From JBASEY01 sp964404285 (GTDB lineage: Bacteria; CSSED10-310), in NCBI GenBank assembly GCA_964404285.1, contig CAYOJK010000003.1:124001-188000 (forward strand): DNA of 64,000 nucleotides, written 5' to 3'. Position numbers and translations under genes: made by a program. The notes beneath the pieces were generated by a model. The model was not told where the DNA came from, ran no database searches, and worked only from the letters and a program-made list of their open reading frames with translations. Positions 1-9,689 of the stretch are shown here, piece by piece. The first letter of the stretch is position 1. The number at the start of each line of letters is the position of its first letter.

Positions 1-1
1 A

Positions 2-1270
2 CACAAGAAAGAGCTGCCTATTGTAATCAATGGTCATGCAACCTGGCCGTTCTATTGGTATCTGCGTGATTGGAAGGGAATCAGTTATGGTTCAACGGTC
101 AATCCGTCAACTCACCTAATGGTTATCTGCAACTGGGAAGACCGTCACAAGTTTGCTGAGAAGATGGACGACAAATATGTCGCAAGACAATATGGTTTAA
201 GAGCGTGGTTTTTACCTAAATATGCCGATGTTGCCAAAGATGGTAAGTTTTGGCGAAATGCTTGGCGATGGCTGGTATATCGCGAAAAATTCAACCCGAC
301 TTTGTATGGCGCTCAACAGATTTGTGTTTTTACACGAAAAGATGTTGCTATGTTTCAAAAAGGTATCGATTTAGGGCCTGCGCCAACTAAGCCCCAACGT
401 CGTGAAGCGCCCAGACGGGATTCGATTAATATCAGCAGCATTAAAACATTTGGCTTATTTGGATCTCAGCGTGGAAATCTGAACTCGCCCAAAGGTGTAG
501 CAATGGATTCCATAGGAAATATTTATGTGGCCGATCAACGAAATAATCGTATTCAGAAGTTTGATCAGAACGGTAAATTTTTATTGGCCTGGGGATCAAG
601 CGGCTCAGAAAACGGTCAGTTCAATCAGCCAAGCGGCATTTTTGTAGGTAATCAAGACAACGTATTTGTAACGGATACCTGGAATCATCGAATTCAAAAG
701 TTTGATTCTGAGGGGAAGTTTATTATGGCCTTTGGTGATAGTTCGACATTTTGGGCGCCAAAAGGTGTTGTCGAAGATCCTGACGGTTTCCTTTATGTTG
801 CCAACACGGGTTTCCACAATATCATGAAATACACACGCGGCGGCAGCAAATTGTGGAGTGTTGGAGTCAAAGGCGATGGCCCCAAGGAATTTACTGAACC
901 GGTAGGTATATGCCTGGATAAAAAAGGCCAAGTGTATGTTGCAGATACTGCAAATAAACGAATATCGGTGTTTGATGGTAATGGAAACCATTTGCGCCAG
1001 ATTTCTGTGTTTGGGTTGGAGGAATATTACACTGAGCCCTATATAGCTATCGATGAGACAAACCAGAGAGTTTTTCTAACGGATTCACGAAATAATCATA
1101 TTCAAATATTTGATTTAAATGGTGAATTCATTGGTTTCTGGGGTTCGGAAGGTGCAGATGACGGCCAATTCAAATTGCCGACTGGTATTGCATTTCGTGA
1201 TGGCAAACTTGTTGTGACCGAAGCTCAGAATCATCGAATACAGGTTTTCGATGCTGCTATGTTGAATTAA
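2..1270 (+). CDS. GT-C-type membrane glycosyltransferase C-terminus fused to NHL beta-propeller (5'-partial)
   Basis: The frame is open from the left edge, so the ATG at 119 is only an internal methionine and the gene starts outside the window. The part up to about base 400 reads like the soluble end of a TIGR03663/Agl23-type PMT-family membrane protein, rich in Trp and Tyr, but no membrane segments remain in the window. From about base 450 to 1255 there are about six NHL repeats, each with a G-x-F/L-N-x-P-x-G-I/V start, a V-A-D/T-D-T turn and an N-R/H-R-I-Q-x-F end (for example NRIQKF and NHRIQKF). This should be a six-bladed propeller on the outer face of the membrane. The next gene starts 67 bases downstream on the same strand. 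The family assignment of the N-terminal part is inference; the NHL repeats are clear. Confidence 0.8.
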   Translation, partial: HKKELPIVINGHATWPFYWYLRDWKGISYGSTVNPSTHLMVICNWEDRHKFAEKMDDKYVARQYGLRAWFLPKYADVAKDGKFWRNAWRWLVYREKFNPTLYGAQQICVFTRKDVAMFQKGIDLGPAPTKPQRREAPRRDSINISSIKTFGLFGSQRGNLNSPKGVAMDSIGNIYVADQRNNRIQKFDQNGKFLLAWGSSGSENGQFNQPSGIFVGNQDNVFVTDTWNHRIQKFDSEGKFIMAFGDSSTFWAPKGVVEDPDGFLYVANTGFHNIMKYTRGGSKLWSVGVKGDGPKEFTEPVGICLDKKGQVYVADTANKRISVFDGNGNHLRQISVFGLEEYYTEPYIAIDETNQRVFLTDSRNNHIQIFDLNGEFIGFWGSEGADDGQFKLPTGIAFRDGKLVVTEAQNHRIQVFDAAMLN

Positions 1271-1337
1271 AGTCGGAAGCATTTTTCCGGTTTTCATCCA
1301 TAGTAGTCATCGTTTTCTGACAGGGAGGATCAGTGAC

Positions 1338-3707
1338 GTGGCTGAAGGACTGCTGCTGGTGTTTAAGTGGTGGTTGTTGATCCAGGTAATGGGGTTGGTT
1401 ACCTGGCCATTGGCACATCGATTTTTTCGAAGTTACCCGGACAGAGGATATATATTGAGCAAAGGGCTTGGCCTGATTCTGACTGGGTTTCTTAACTGGT
1501 TTCTTGTTTCGATACATCTTTTTAGATTTTCCCGTTTTTCAATTTGGTTTGCTATTGTCTGTGTTGCTCTGGCGTCTTGGTTTTTAAAAGTTGTGCCGAT
1601 TCGGGAACTGTTCCGATTTTTTAAAGAACAAAAACGACTTGTCTTAACGATAGAAATAGTGTTTTTAGCAGCATTTATAGCTTTTACACTCGTTAGAATG
1701 GGGAACCCTGAAATTGCTCAGACAGAAAAAATGCCTGATTTCGCATTTCTTACAGGAGTCGTAACCAGTGATTATTTTCCCCCACGAGATCCATGGTACG
1801 CCGATGGAACCATCAACTATTTTTATTACGGCCATTATCTTGTTGGAGTGCTCACAAAATTAGCGGGCACTGCTCCAGAATATGGGTTTAACTTAGGTGT
1901 TGCCGTGATTTTTGCGTTTACATTGTTAAATGCATCCGGAGTTGCGTTCGGTTTGATAAAAAAACTCCGATATGGAGTCTTAGGTGGTCTTTTTGTCGCT
2001 TTTATTGGAAATCTTGACTGTGCAATACAATTATTCTCCAGCTTGAGCAAAATCCTAGCAGGTAGCCAAAAGTTTTATCCTTTCAATTGGTTTAACTGGT
2101 GGATGAGTTCGCGTGTTATTGTTCGTGAGGGGATAGATATCACTATCAATGAATTTCCGTTCTGGAGCTATATTTTGGGCGATTTGCATGCGCACATGAA
2201 TGTCGTTCCGATTTCTTTGATTGTTTTAGCAATTATACTTGAACATTTCAGGCACTCCGCGACAGGTTTAGATGGTCTAGGGGTGGGTCGTGATAAATGG
2301 TTCAGAATTGTTATAACAGCAATTGTTTTAGGCGCAATTCCATGTGCTAACACCTGGGATACACCGACATATTTTGCTCTGATGGTAGCTGCGATTCTAC
2401 TAGCCAGACAATTTCGGCCTGCAAGTCAATTGTTAACAGCAACGGATCAAGGTGAGATTTCTGTTGCTAAAATTATTGTGTCGCCGCTTAAAGAGTTATT
2501 CAACCGCATTTTGCCTAAAACTCTGCCGGGTGAGAAGAATGATTGGAAAGAATATCTGCTTTCCTGGCTTGGTGTTGTCATTATTATTGTGGCGGCATTA
2601 TCCTTTTATGCTCCCTTTTATGCTTCTTTTCATCGGGTTGAAACAGGAGGATTAAAAATCGTCAATCCGAATCAATACACGTTAGCCGATGATTTCCTGA
2701 CAATCTACGGATTCTTCTTTTATTGTATGTTCCCCTTTGTTTTGGCACTAGTGTACCACCGGTTTACAAGCTTGAACGAACGGTTGAAGCCTTTAGTCGG
2801 TATTGCTTTGATTCTGTTCTTTTTTGCTTTGTTCCTCGCTTTTGATCGGTTCATGATACCGTTCTGTCTGTTTTTTCTGTTCTTTACACTTGCTGTCCCG
2901 TTAAAAAAAGATGACCCTGACATCAAAGAAAAGTTTTTTGCTCTGGCCTTGTGCGTGATGGTGTTGCTTGTTTTGTTGGGATGCGAGTTTTTCTATATTA
3001 AAGACGCTTATGGCAAGACTCTGGAACGGCAAAATACGATTTTTAAATTTTACTATCAGGCATGGATATTTTGTGGCATTTCGGCTGCCTATGCCGTCTA
3101 TTGGTTTCAATGGAAAGCTCCAAAAACATTGAGTATTGTTTGGGAGCCTGTTTATAGACTTCTTCTGATTTGTACTTTGATGTTTCCATTTGTTGGATCA
3201 GCTGTAAAGACCAATTATTTCCATAGTTTCACCCGTCCTTCTTCCCATGCAAAAGCCACTCTAGATGGGATTCATTATATGAGTTGGCAATATAAAGGAG
3301 ATTATGAAGCTATCAAATGGCTGAAAAAACATGCCGGCCCCAAACAACGCGTTTTGGAGGCGACTGGGCCGGCTTTTTCTCATTACGGCCGGATATCGGC
3401 CGCGACAGGAATGGCGACCATTTTAGGTTGGGGAAACCATGAAAACCTTTGGCGTGATGGTACCTGGAAAGTGATTGGAGTTCGATCAGAAGAGGTTAAG
3501 CAGGTTTACACATCGAATAATCCGGTAAAAATCAGAGAGATTCTTGATAAATATAAAATAGACTTTGTTTTTTATGGCAAACTGGAAAGGGAGCAGTATC
3601 CGGGATCATCACCGACACATTTCACGTTTTTAGAAAAAGTTTTGGAAGCAGGCGAAGCTGATGGAAACACATCATATTTGTTTCGGTACTCAACTTCGAA
3701 TGGTTGA
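1338..3707 (+). CDS. DUF2298 (Chlor_Arch_YYY/TIGR03662-like) polytopic membrane protein
   Basis: A 789-residue hydrophobic protein with many predicted membrane spans. It starts at GTG 1338, nine bases after GGGAGG. Its signature blocks are FPPRDPW, INYFYYGHYL, NEFPFWSY followed by GDLHAHMN, and NTIFKFYYQAW. The same blocks recur in the middle of the next gene, so the two are paralogues. DUF2298 proteins are GT-C-like membrane proteins of uncertain substrate, described mainly in Chloroflexi and Archaea. The C-terminal soluble part (about residue 640 onward) holds blocks such as LEATGPAFSHYGRIS and GWGNHENLWR that also recur in the neighbour. A role in lipid-linked sugar transfer outside the membrane is inferred from the neighbourhood. 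Confidence 0.85.
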   Translation: MAEGLLLVFKWWLLIQVMGLVTWPLAHRFFRSYPDRGYILSKGLGLILTGFLNWFLVSIHLFRFSRFSIWFAIVCVALASWFLKVVPIRELFRFFKEQKRLVLTIEIVFLAAFIAFTLVRMGNPEIAQTEKMPDFAFLTGVVTSDYFPPRDPWYADGTINYFYYGHYLVGVLTKLAGTAPEYGFNLGVAVIFAFTLLNASGVAFGLIKKLRYGVLGGLFVAFIGNLDCAIQLFSSLSKILAGSQKFYPFNWFNWWMSSRVIVREGIDITINEFPFWSYILGDLHAHMNVVPISLIVLAIILEHFRHSATGLDGLGVGRDKWFRIVITAIVLGAIPCANTWDTPTYFALMVAAILLARQFRPASQLLTATDQGEISVAKIIVSPLKELFNRILPKTLPGEKNDWKEYLLSWLGVVIIIVAALSFYAPFYASFHRVETGGLKIVNPNQYTLADDFLTIYGFFFYCMFPFVLALVYHRFTSLNERLKPLVGIALILFFFALFLAFDRFMIPFCLFFLFFTLAVPLKKDDPDIKEKFFALALCVMVLLVLLGCEFFYIKDAYGKTLERQNTIFKFYYQAWIFCGISAAYAVYWFQWKAPKTLSIVWEPVYRLLLICTLMFPFVGSAVKTNYFHSFTRPSSHAKATLDGIHYMSWQYKGDYEAIKWLKKHAGPKQRVLEATGPAFSHYGRISAATGMATILGWGNHENLWRDGTWKVIGVRSEEVKQVYTSNNPVKIREILDKYKIDFVFYGKLEREQYPGSSPTHFTFLEKVLEAGEADGNTSYLFRYSTSNG

Positions 3708-3725
3708 TACAGTGAAGGAGAAATC

Positions 3726-6700
3726 ATGAAATCTAAAGATCATTGGACAGAGGCCGGGAAAATCAGACGACGTAACTGGCTTCTGGTTCTCCTGTTTTTC
3801 TTAGGATTAGGCTTGAGATTGCATGGATTCAATTGGGGATTACCGCATCACTTTCATCCGGATGAACGTCAAATTGTCGATTTTCAAGCCCCCAAGGTAC
3901 GCCTTGATATCCTTAATCCTAAAAAATCACTCCCGCTATTGGTCAAAGGTGATTGGAAACAGCTCGATACGATGCTTTCCGGTATGAACACCAAGTTTTT
4001 CGCCTACGGACCCCTGCCCATGTACACGTTGGTCATCGCTGTTGAAACACAGGATTGGATTAATAATCATGTGCGATCTTTTTCCGCCAATCAATCTTGG
4101 ATATCTTTAGAGACTCATTTGAAGATAAATAATTGGTTTCCTCCATTAAAAGATGGTAGGGGGCGAATTATCATGGGTCGGATTTTAGCGGCGCTATTTT
4201 CAGCTTTTACGATCTTGATTGTATTTCGGCTGGGAAAATACATGTACAATGTCAAAATCGGATATTTAGCTGCCGCGTTTTTTACATTCACTGTGCTATC
4301 TATTCAACAAGCACATTTTATGATTGTCGATGGCCCGCAGACATTTCTTGTTGCATGCGCAATGTATTACCTTGTACGAATAGCCATGGGTGACCGCCGA
4401 CGTGACTACTATTTATCCGGTATTTTTATCGGCCTAGCAATGGCGACTAAATTCAGCACTTCTCCAATAGCGCTCTCATATATATTGGCTCAGCTTCTAT
4501 CGATGACGCTGGGCCGTCGTCGGGACAAAGCCTACTGGATTCACTGGATAGCAGGTGGAATTACCGCATTAGTGGTCATGACTATAGTCATGCCTTTTTG
4601 GATACTCGATTCTCAAACGTTTTTCCGAGATATTACCGCTCAAAGCAATATGGTCACCGGTATCGCTGATTTGCCTTATACCATTCAGTTCGAACACACG
4701 ATGCCGATAGTGTACATGCTTCAAAACCTAGTGTTATGGTCATTGGGATTGCCATTGGGTTTGGCAGCTCTTATTGGTTTAATTGCCGCAATTAGAAGAA
4801 TCTGGAAAAATCCTGAAGATCTGGGAAATATCGTTATTTTGTCATTTATTCTGCCACTAATGTATTTTAATGGAACATTTTTCGCCAAGTTTCTCAGATA
4901 CACACTGGTTACTATACCATTTCTAACTTTGTTTGCCGCCCGTTTGCTGCTCACCATGAAATCCTGGGCAGGGCGACGCTGGGAAAGAATAGCGACACTA
5001 GCGGTTATGATTGGAACAATTCTTTGGGCAACAGCTTTTCAGACGATTTATTTGAAGCCGCATACTCGAATTCAAGCATCAGATTGGATATATGAGAACA
5101 TTCCCGCTGGTAAAAACATTGTCCTGGAAAGCTCCTGGGATGATTCGGTGCCGGTATCAACTGAAAAAGGAACCCCAAGGATTTACAGCAGCAAACAAAT
5201 GGGTGTCTACAAGGAACCGGACAACCAGCTCCGTGCCAAGGCTATGGCAGAAATTTTGGAATGGGGGGATGTGGTCGTCCTGGCCTCTCGAAGACATTAT
5301 GGATCAGTCACTCGAGTTCCGAATCGCTATCCGGTATCTACTAATTTTTACAAACTTCTTTTTAATGAAAAACTGGGATATCAACATGTTAAAACGTTCG
5401 ACAACCCTCCTGCATTGGGTCGACTGAAATTTAGAGATGATTTGGCTGATGAGAGCTTTAGAGTCTATGAACACCCTCGAGTCGATATTTTTGTCAAAGA
5501 ATCAGGAATTTCAGCAAGTGGAATCGAAGCTCTTTTAATGGCGCCTCCGTCTGATGTTGTCGACATGAGCTACACGGAACTGCTGACCCGAAGACCTGCT
5601 ACAGAGCTAGGATCACACGTTAATTATCCGATTATAAAATGGCTGTTGGCTATCTATATATTGGGATTCATTTGTATCCCTTTTGCCTATGTTATCTTTT
5701 CCAAATTTGAGCACAAAGGGTATCCATTTACCAAGTTAATGGGTTTGTTGATTGTTGGCTATTTTTCTTGGTTGATACCTAGCGCTCAATGGCTGCCTTT
5801 CTCTAGAACTTTGATCATTGCTGTAATGATTTTATTAGGATGGGCTGCCTATGTTACGTTTACAAAGCATTATACAGGAATTGCCAAATTTGTTCGTGAA
5901 CGATGCTGGAGTATTGCCGGATATGAAATTTTGTTCTTAATAATATTTTGCTTATTTGGACTACTGAAAAGTTATAATCCGAACATTTACTGGAGTGAAA
6001 GCTCCATGGATTTCGGCTTTTTAAACGCTGTTCTCAGAGCTGAATATTTTCCACCTGAGGATCCATGGATCCAGGGTCAGGGCATTAATTATTATTATTA
6101 TGGACACTATCTAGCAGGTTTTTTAACTAAGTTGACCGGCATAGAAGCTCATTACGGATACAATCTGTTTTTTATTACCATTCCCTCTTTAGTAGCGTTA
6201 AGTGTAGCCGCAATTCTTCTAGCCTTGACGCGACGTGTATGGGTTGCGTTAATAGGAGTTGTATTCTCCATTTTAATTGGAAACCTGGACGGATTGCCAC
6301 AAATGGCCAATATATGGGTTCGAAATTCACGCGGAACTAACACCTATCGCTTTGCAACCTTTTTTCAGACCATTATCGGTCAGGTTTTTAATCTTGGAAG
6401 ACAAGACAATCATTTTCGTTTTTTCCGTTCGGCACATGAACTCATACGACCAACGGTTCATGAATTTCCTTTTTGGAGTTATAACTTCATGGACCTTCAT
6501 GCACACACTCTTGCGACAATGTTAACCGTGTTCTTCCTGGCGCTTCAATTAGTACTTTTACGAAATGAAAAAAATGGGATCAATTTGTTTGGTGATACCA
6601 AAACTGGCCGAGCCATGACCTTAGGGATTTTGTGGATAACATTTGGAGCGATGATCTCGACAAATTCATGGGATATACCGATACAGGTGATCTTGATGCT

Positions 6701-9500
6701 TTTAATATCTTTGTGGGTGATGGTTTATGTATCACGTCACCCTACCTATAGTATCAAAACCCAGCGCATTCCATCAGCGCCTTATCTGGATACACACGCC
6801 CAATCAGAAGATTCCCTTTCCACTGAAAAACAGATCGATCAAAGCGAACAGATTCAATCTGGTGATGATTTAACAGTGACATTTTCAGAAATGTCCGTAT
6901 CAGAGCCTGACTCGTCAGAGTTACTGGACAGTGACACCAGAATTATCAATATAGAAGATCTATCAGATCCTGAACAAGAAAATGAAATTGAACCTCAAAT
7001 TAAAGGAATAGATCAGCAAACTGAATCGGTTAATCAATCGAGTAATATGGCCGACCAGGTTTTCAAATCAGTAAACAAAGAAACGGAAGCGCATACATTT
7101 GAAGAGATAGAGTCAAAAGAGGTGTCTCTAAATGATGGTGATTCTGATAACACTGAACTGTCAAAACCGTTTTTGGATCGTTTGATCACTTGGGTGGACA
7201 ATGGAATCAAATGGGTGGCAACAGAGATATTTTTGACGCTATCATTTCTATGGAAACTTTTGTGGCCTTTAGCAGCGGTAATTGTTGGCGGCGTCGTTCT
7301 GCATTTACCTTTTCTAAATACATTTCACCGAGCAGGCATGGGTATAGGAACGCTATGGAAATACCGGCAGACAACCAATTTGGATGGTTTTCTAACCATG
7401 TTTGGATTCTTTATATTTATCTTTATCACACAATTTATCCTATGGTGGTGGAAAATACAGAAAGATAAAGGCCGCTCAACCGTTCAGATTTTATTCATCC
7501 TGGTAGCGGTTGTTACGATTTTGGCCCTGGTTTGGTATGGCCTTCTGACAATTCCAACGCGAAGTATCGATCATGCTGTTTTGCTGATAAGCATTTTTAT
7601 CATTTACCTCCTTGGTTCCATTATTCTTGAAGGGCAGCCTGATGCCAATGAGGTGTTCCCATTGCTTCTGGCATTAGGTGCAGTCGGTATTACTGCCGGG
7701 TGTGAACTGGTATTTATAAAAGATTTCTACCACGGCAGCGATATGCGTCGATTCAATACGATTTTCAAGTTTTATATGCAAGCTTGGTTCATGTTTGCCC
7801 TTGTCTCAGCATATTTAATGGCAAGACGATCACGTATTCGACATCGAGCTTATAAAAAGGCATCAACGAAATTTTTTGTTCAACTTGGATCCTGGGGATG
7901 GAGCATCGTATTCCTGTTTCTATTTGGCGGATCCTTGATTTTTACATTTTGGGGAGTTTATGCACGTCATCATAATGGTGATTTTCAACAAGGCTTCAAC
8001 TTTCCACCTGGCAGTCGAAGCCAATTAAAGGAACTTCCGTTAACGCTCGATGGTTGGGCATATATGAAAAAAGGGTATAGGCCTGTCAGCGAATATCGTG
8101 CGATTGATTGGTTGCAAAAGCACGTCAAGGGCACACCTGTTATTCTTGAAGCAAGTGGAGCTGACTATCTTTACCAATATGGAAATATTTCCGGTAATAC
8201 CGGGCTGCCAACAGTATTGGGCTGGTGGAGTCATGTCGATCAGCGAGAGTACTTGGTTCGAAAGGCTCGTGGAAAAGGGGAACGTGATAGACCTATTGAT
8301 ACCGGCAAAATAAAGCGCGATATCGTCACGATGTATAGTAGTGTTGATATTCCAAAAGTCCTGAGTCTTCTAGGCCAATACCGGGTACGATATATTTTCG
8401 TTGGACCAACCGAAAAAGCAGAATATGAATCACTTGGGTTGGAAAAGTTTAAAGAGATGACAACGTTTTTGACGCCTGTGTATTCCAATTCTGAAGTTGT
8501 AATATACGAAGTTCACGATTATGGACAAAGTGTTGATTTGGCTACGGCTATACAAGACAACACAGCGCTGAAAAGATTGCAGCAAGAAATGGCTGAGCGT
8601 GAAGAACAAGAACGTCTAAAGAAGATCGAAGCAGAACAAGAACAACAGCGGCGCATAATCAATATGCCGGCTCGAACGCTTTTCAAAGGATCCAAAGGCA
8701 TTGGACGAGGTATGTACGAAGAGCCACGATCACAATCTGTTGCACCGGATGGTTCGATATATATTGCAGATTTTCGTAATCATCGCATCCAAAAATTTAA
8801 TGCTGAAGGTGAATGGCAGTTGATGTGGGGCTCAACCGGAAATATGCCAGGGCAATTTAACGATATTTGCGATGTCGCAGCTAACTCACAATATGTTTAT
8901 GTTCTGGATACCTTCAACAATCGTATACAGATGTACTCGCATCAAGGTAGCTTTATTAGACTAATTGTGCCTGGTGATTACTCTATTTCGCACCCACGAG
9001 GAATTGCTGCCGATGAAGATTATATTTTCCTGTCCGATACAGGGAATTCTAGAATCATTCGAATGAATGCGTCAGGAGCCGACCCGATGCTGATCGGTAA
9101 AAGCGGTAAAGGCCAACTGCAATTTGGACACCCTGTTGGCATAGATATCAAGGGTGATGAAGTTTTTATTGTTGATACCCAAAACCAGCGTATTCAGGTA
9201 ATCTCCAAGGACGGTGCATATCTTCGCGAGTTCCCGGTTGAAGGTTGGGTAGCTGAAGTCTATAACGAACCTTATGTTGTCGTTGCATCGGATGGAACAC
9301 TTTATTATTCAGATCCTTCTAAAGGTCAGGTAACTCAAATCGATCAAGATGGAAAAATTCTGAAACGTATCCGTAACAGTATCGATGGCAACTCATTATC
9401 GCTTCCTATGGGATTGGGCATAATGCCTAACGGGGATGTTTTCGTTGTGGATGCTGGAAATCATGCGGTTGTAAAAATATTTTCTCAGCATGAAGAATGA
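3726..9500 (+). CDS. Giant triple fusion: PMT-type glycosyltransferase + DUF2298 + NHL propeller (1924 aa)
   Basis: Starts at ATG 3726 behind GAAGGAG. Residues 1-620 form a PMT/ArnT-like GT-C unit, with an acidic-arginine motif (HPDER) in the first extracytoplasmic loop where GT-C enzymes keep their catalytic Asp. Residues about 636-1600 form a complete DUF2298 unit (FPPEDPW, INYYYYGHYL, HEFPFWSY with DLHAH, NTIFKFYMQAW), paralogous to the preceding gene. It is interrupted at about 1010-1140 by a Glu/Asp/Ser-rich low-complexity segment. A charged helix (about 1590-1640, Glu/Gln/Lys/Arg-rich) leads into NHL repeats from about 1647 to the end. The open frame runs 5.8 kb without interruption, so the fusion is real in this sequence. 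Likely an inner-membrane protein with a periplasmic propeller; the sugar substrate is unknown. Confidence 0.85.
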   Translation: MKSKDHWTEAGKIRRRNWLLVLLFFLGLGLRLHGFNWGLPHHFHPDERQIVDFQAPKVRLDILNPKKSLPLLVKGDWKQLDTMLSGMNTKFFAYGPLPMYTLVIAVETQDWINNHVRSFSANQSWISLETHLKINNWFPPLKDGRGRIIMGRILAALFSAFTILIVFRLGKYMYNVKIGYLAAAFFTFTVLSIQQAHFMIVDGPQTFLVACAMYYLVRIAMGDRRRDYYLSGIFIGLAMATKFSTSPIALSYILAQLLSMTLGRRRDKAYWIHWIAGGITALVVMTIVMPFWILDSQTFFRDITAQSNMVTGIADLPYTIQFEHTMPIVYMLQNLVLWSLGLPLGLAALIGLIAAIRRIWKNPEDLGNIVILSFILPLMYFNGTFFAKFLRYTLVTIPFLTLFAARLLLTMKSWAGRRWERIATLAVMIGTILWATAFQTIYLKPHTRIQASDWIYENIPAGKNIVLESSWDDSVPVSTEKGTPRIYSSKQMGVYKEPDNQLRAKAMAEILEWGDVVVLASRRHYGSVTRVPNRYPVSTNFYKLLFNEKLGYQHVKTFDNPPALGRLKFRDDLADESFRVYEHPRVDIFVKESGISASGIEALLMAPPSDVVDMSYTELLTRRPATELGSHVNYPIIKWLLAIYILGFICIPFAYVIFSKFEHKGYPFTKLMGLLIVGYFSWLIPSAQWLPFSRTLIIAVMILLGWAAYVTFTKHYTGIAKFVRERCWSIAGYEILFLIIFCLFGLLKSYNPNIYWSESSMDFGFLNAVLRAEYFPPEDPWIQGQGINYYYYGHYLAGFLTKLTGIEAHYGYNLFFITIPSLVALSVAAILLALTRRVWVALIGVVFSILIGNLDGLPQMANIWVRNSRGTNTYRFATFFQTIIGQVFNLGRQDNHFRFFRSAHELIRPTVHEFPFWSYNFMDLHAHTLATMLTVFFLALQLVLLRNEKNGINLFGDTKTGRAMTLGILWITFGAMISTNSWDIPIQVILMLLISLWVMVYVSRHPTYSIKTQRIPSAPYLDTHAQSEDSLSTEKQIDQSEQIQSGDDLTVTFSEMSVSEPDSSELLDSDTRIINIEDLSDPEQENEIEPQIKGIDQQTESVNQSSNMADQVFKSVNKETEAHTFEEIESKEVSLNDGDSDNTELSKPFLDRLITWVDNGIKWVATEIFLTLSFLWKLLWPLAAVIVGGVVLHLPFLNTFHRAGMGIGTLWKYRQTTNLDGFLTMFGFFIFIFITQFILWWWKIQKDKGRSTVQILFILVAVVTILALVWYGLLTIPTRSIDHAVLLISIFIIYLLGSIILEGQPDANEVFPLLLALGAVGITAGCELVFIKDFYHGSDMRRFNTIFKFYMQAWFMFALVSAYLMARRSRIRHRAYKKASTKFFVQLGSWGWSIVFLFLFGGSLIFTFWGVYARHHNGDFQQGFNFPPGSRSQLKELPLTLDGWAYMKKGYRPVSEYRAIDWLQKHVKGTPVILEASGADYLYQYGNISGNTGLPTVLGWWSHVDQREYLVRKARGKGERDRPIDTGKIKRDIVTMYSSVDIPKVLSLLGQYRVRYIFVGPTEKAEYESLGLEKFKEMTTFLTPVYSNSEVVIYEVHDYGQSVDLATAIQDNTALKRLQQEMAEREEQERLKKIEAEQEQQRRIINMPARTLFKGSKGIGRGMYEEPRSQSVAPDGSIYIADFRNHRIQKFNAEGEWQLMWGSTGNMPGQFNDICDVAANSQYVYVLDTFNNRIQMYSHQGSFIRLIVPGDYSISHPRGIAADEDYIFLSDTGNSRIIRMNASGADPMLIGKSGKGQLQFGHPVGIDIKGDEVFIVDTQNQRIQVISKDGAYLREFPVEGWVAEVYNEPYVVVASDGTLYYSDPSKGQVTQIDQDGKILKRIRNSIDGNSLSLPMGLGIMPNGDVFVVDAGNHAVVKIFSQHEE

Positions 9501-9501
9501 C

Positions 9502-9586
9502 AGAGAATAAAAACTCATACGTTTTATTCCTGACATTCCGTCAGCAAATAATTTGTTATTCAAAGATCAAACTAAAAACAAATTAT
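9502..9586. other. Convergent intergenic gap with two hairpins
   Basis: The 189-base gap between two converging glycosyltransferase operons holds two inverted repeats. Arms 9502-9513 and 9523-9533 pair over 11 bp with one bulged base. Arms 9548-9557 (ATAATTTGTT) and 9577-9586 (AACAAATTAT) pair perfectly over 10 bp around a 19-base loop. Neither is followed by a clean T-run on either strand, so a terminator role is only a guess from position. Confidence 0.4.
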
Positions 9587-9689
9587 CGGTAGCTGGGACA
9601 ATACTCTTTTTTGATTCTAAAACTGTCTAAAGGCTAAAATGAAAAGTTAAACCTTTTTCTGATGTAGCCTCGTATTCGTCTCTGGCCCT

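Noticed and set aside
605..991. Antisense frame of 128 codons within the first NHL region
   Set aside because: It lies entirely opposite a strongly supported repeat domain and has no family features or ribosome-binding site.
9502..9586. Strong bidirectional terminator in the convergent gap
   Set aside because: Two hairpins exist, but neither has a T-run on either strand, so I list them only as structure.
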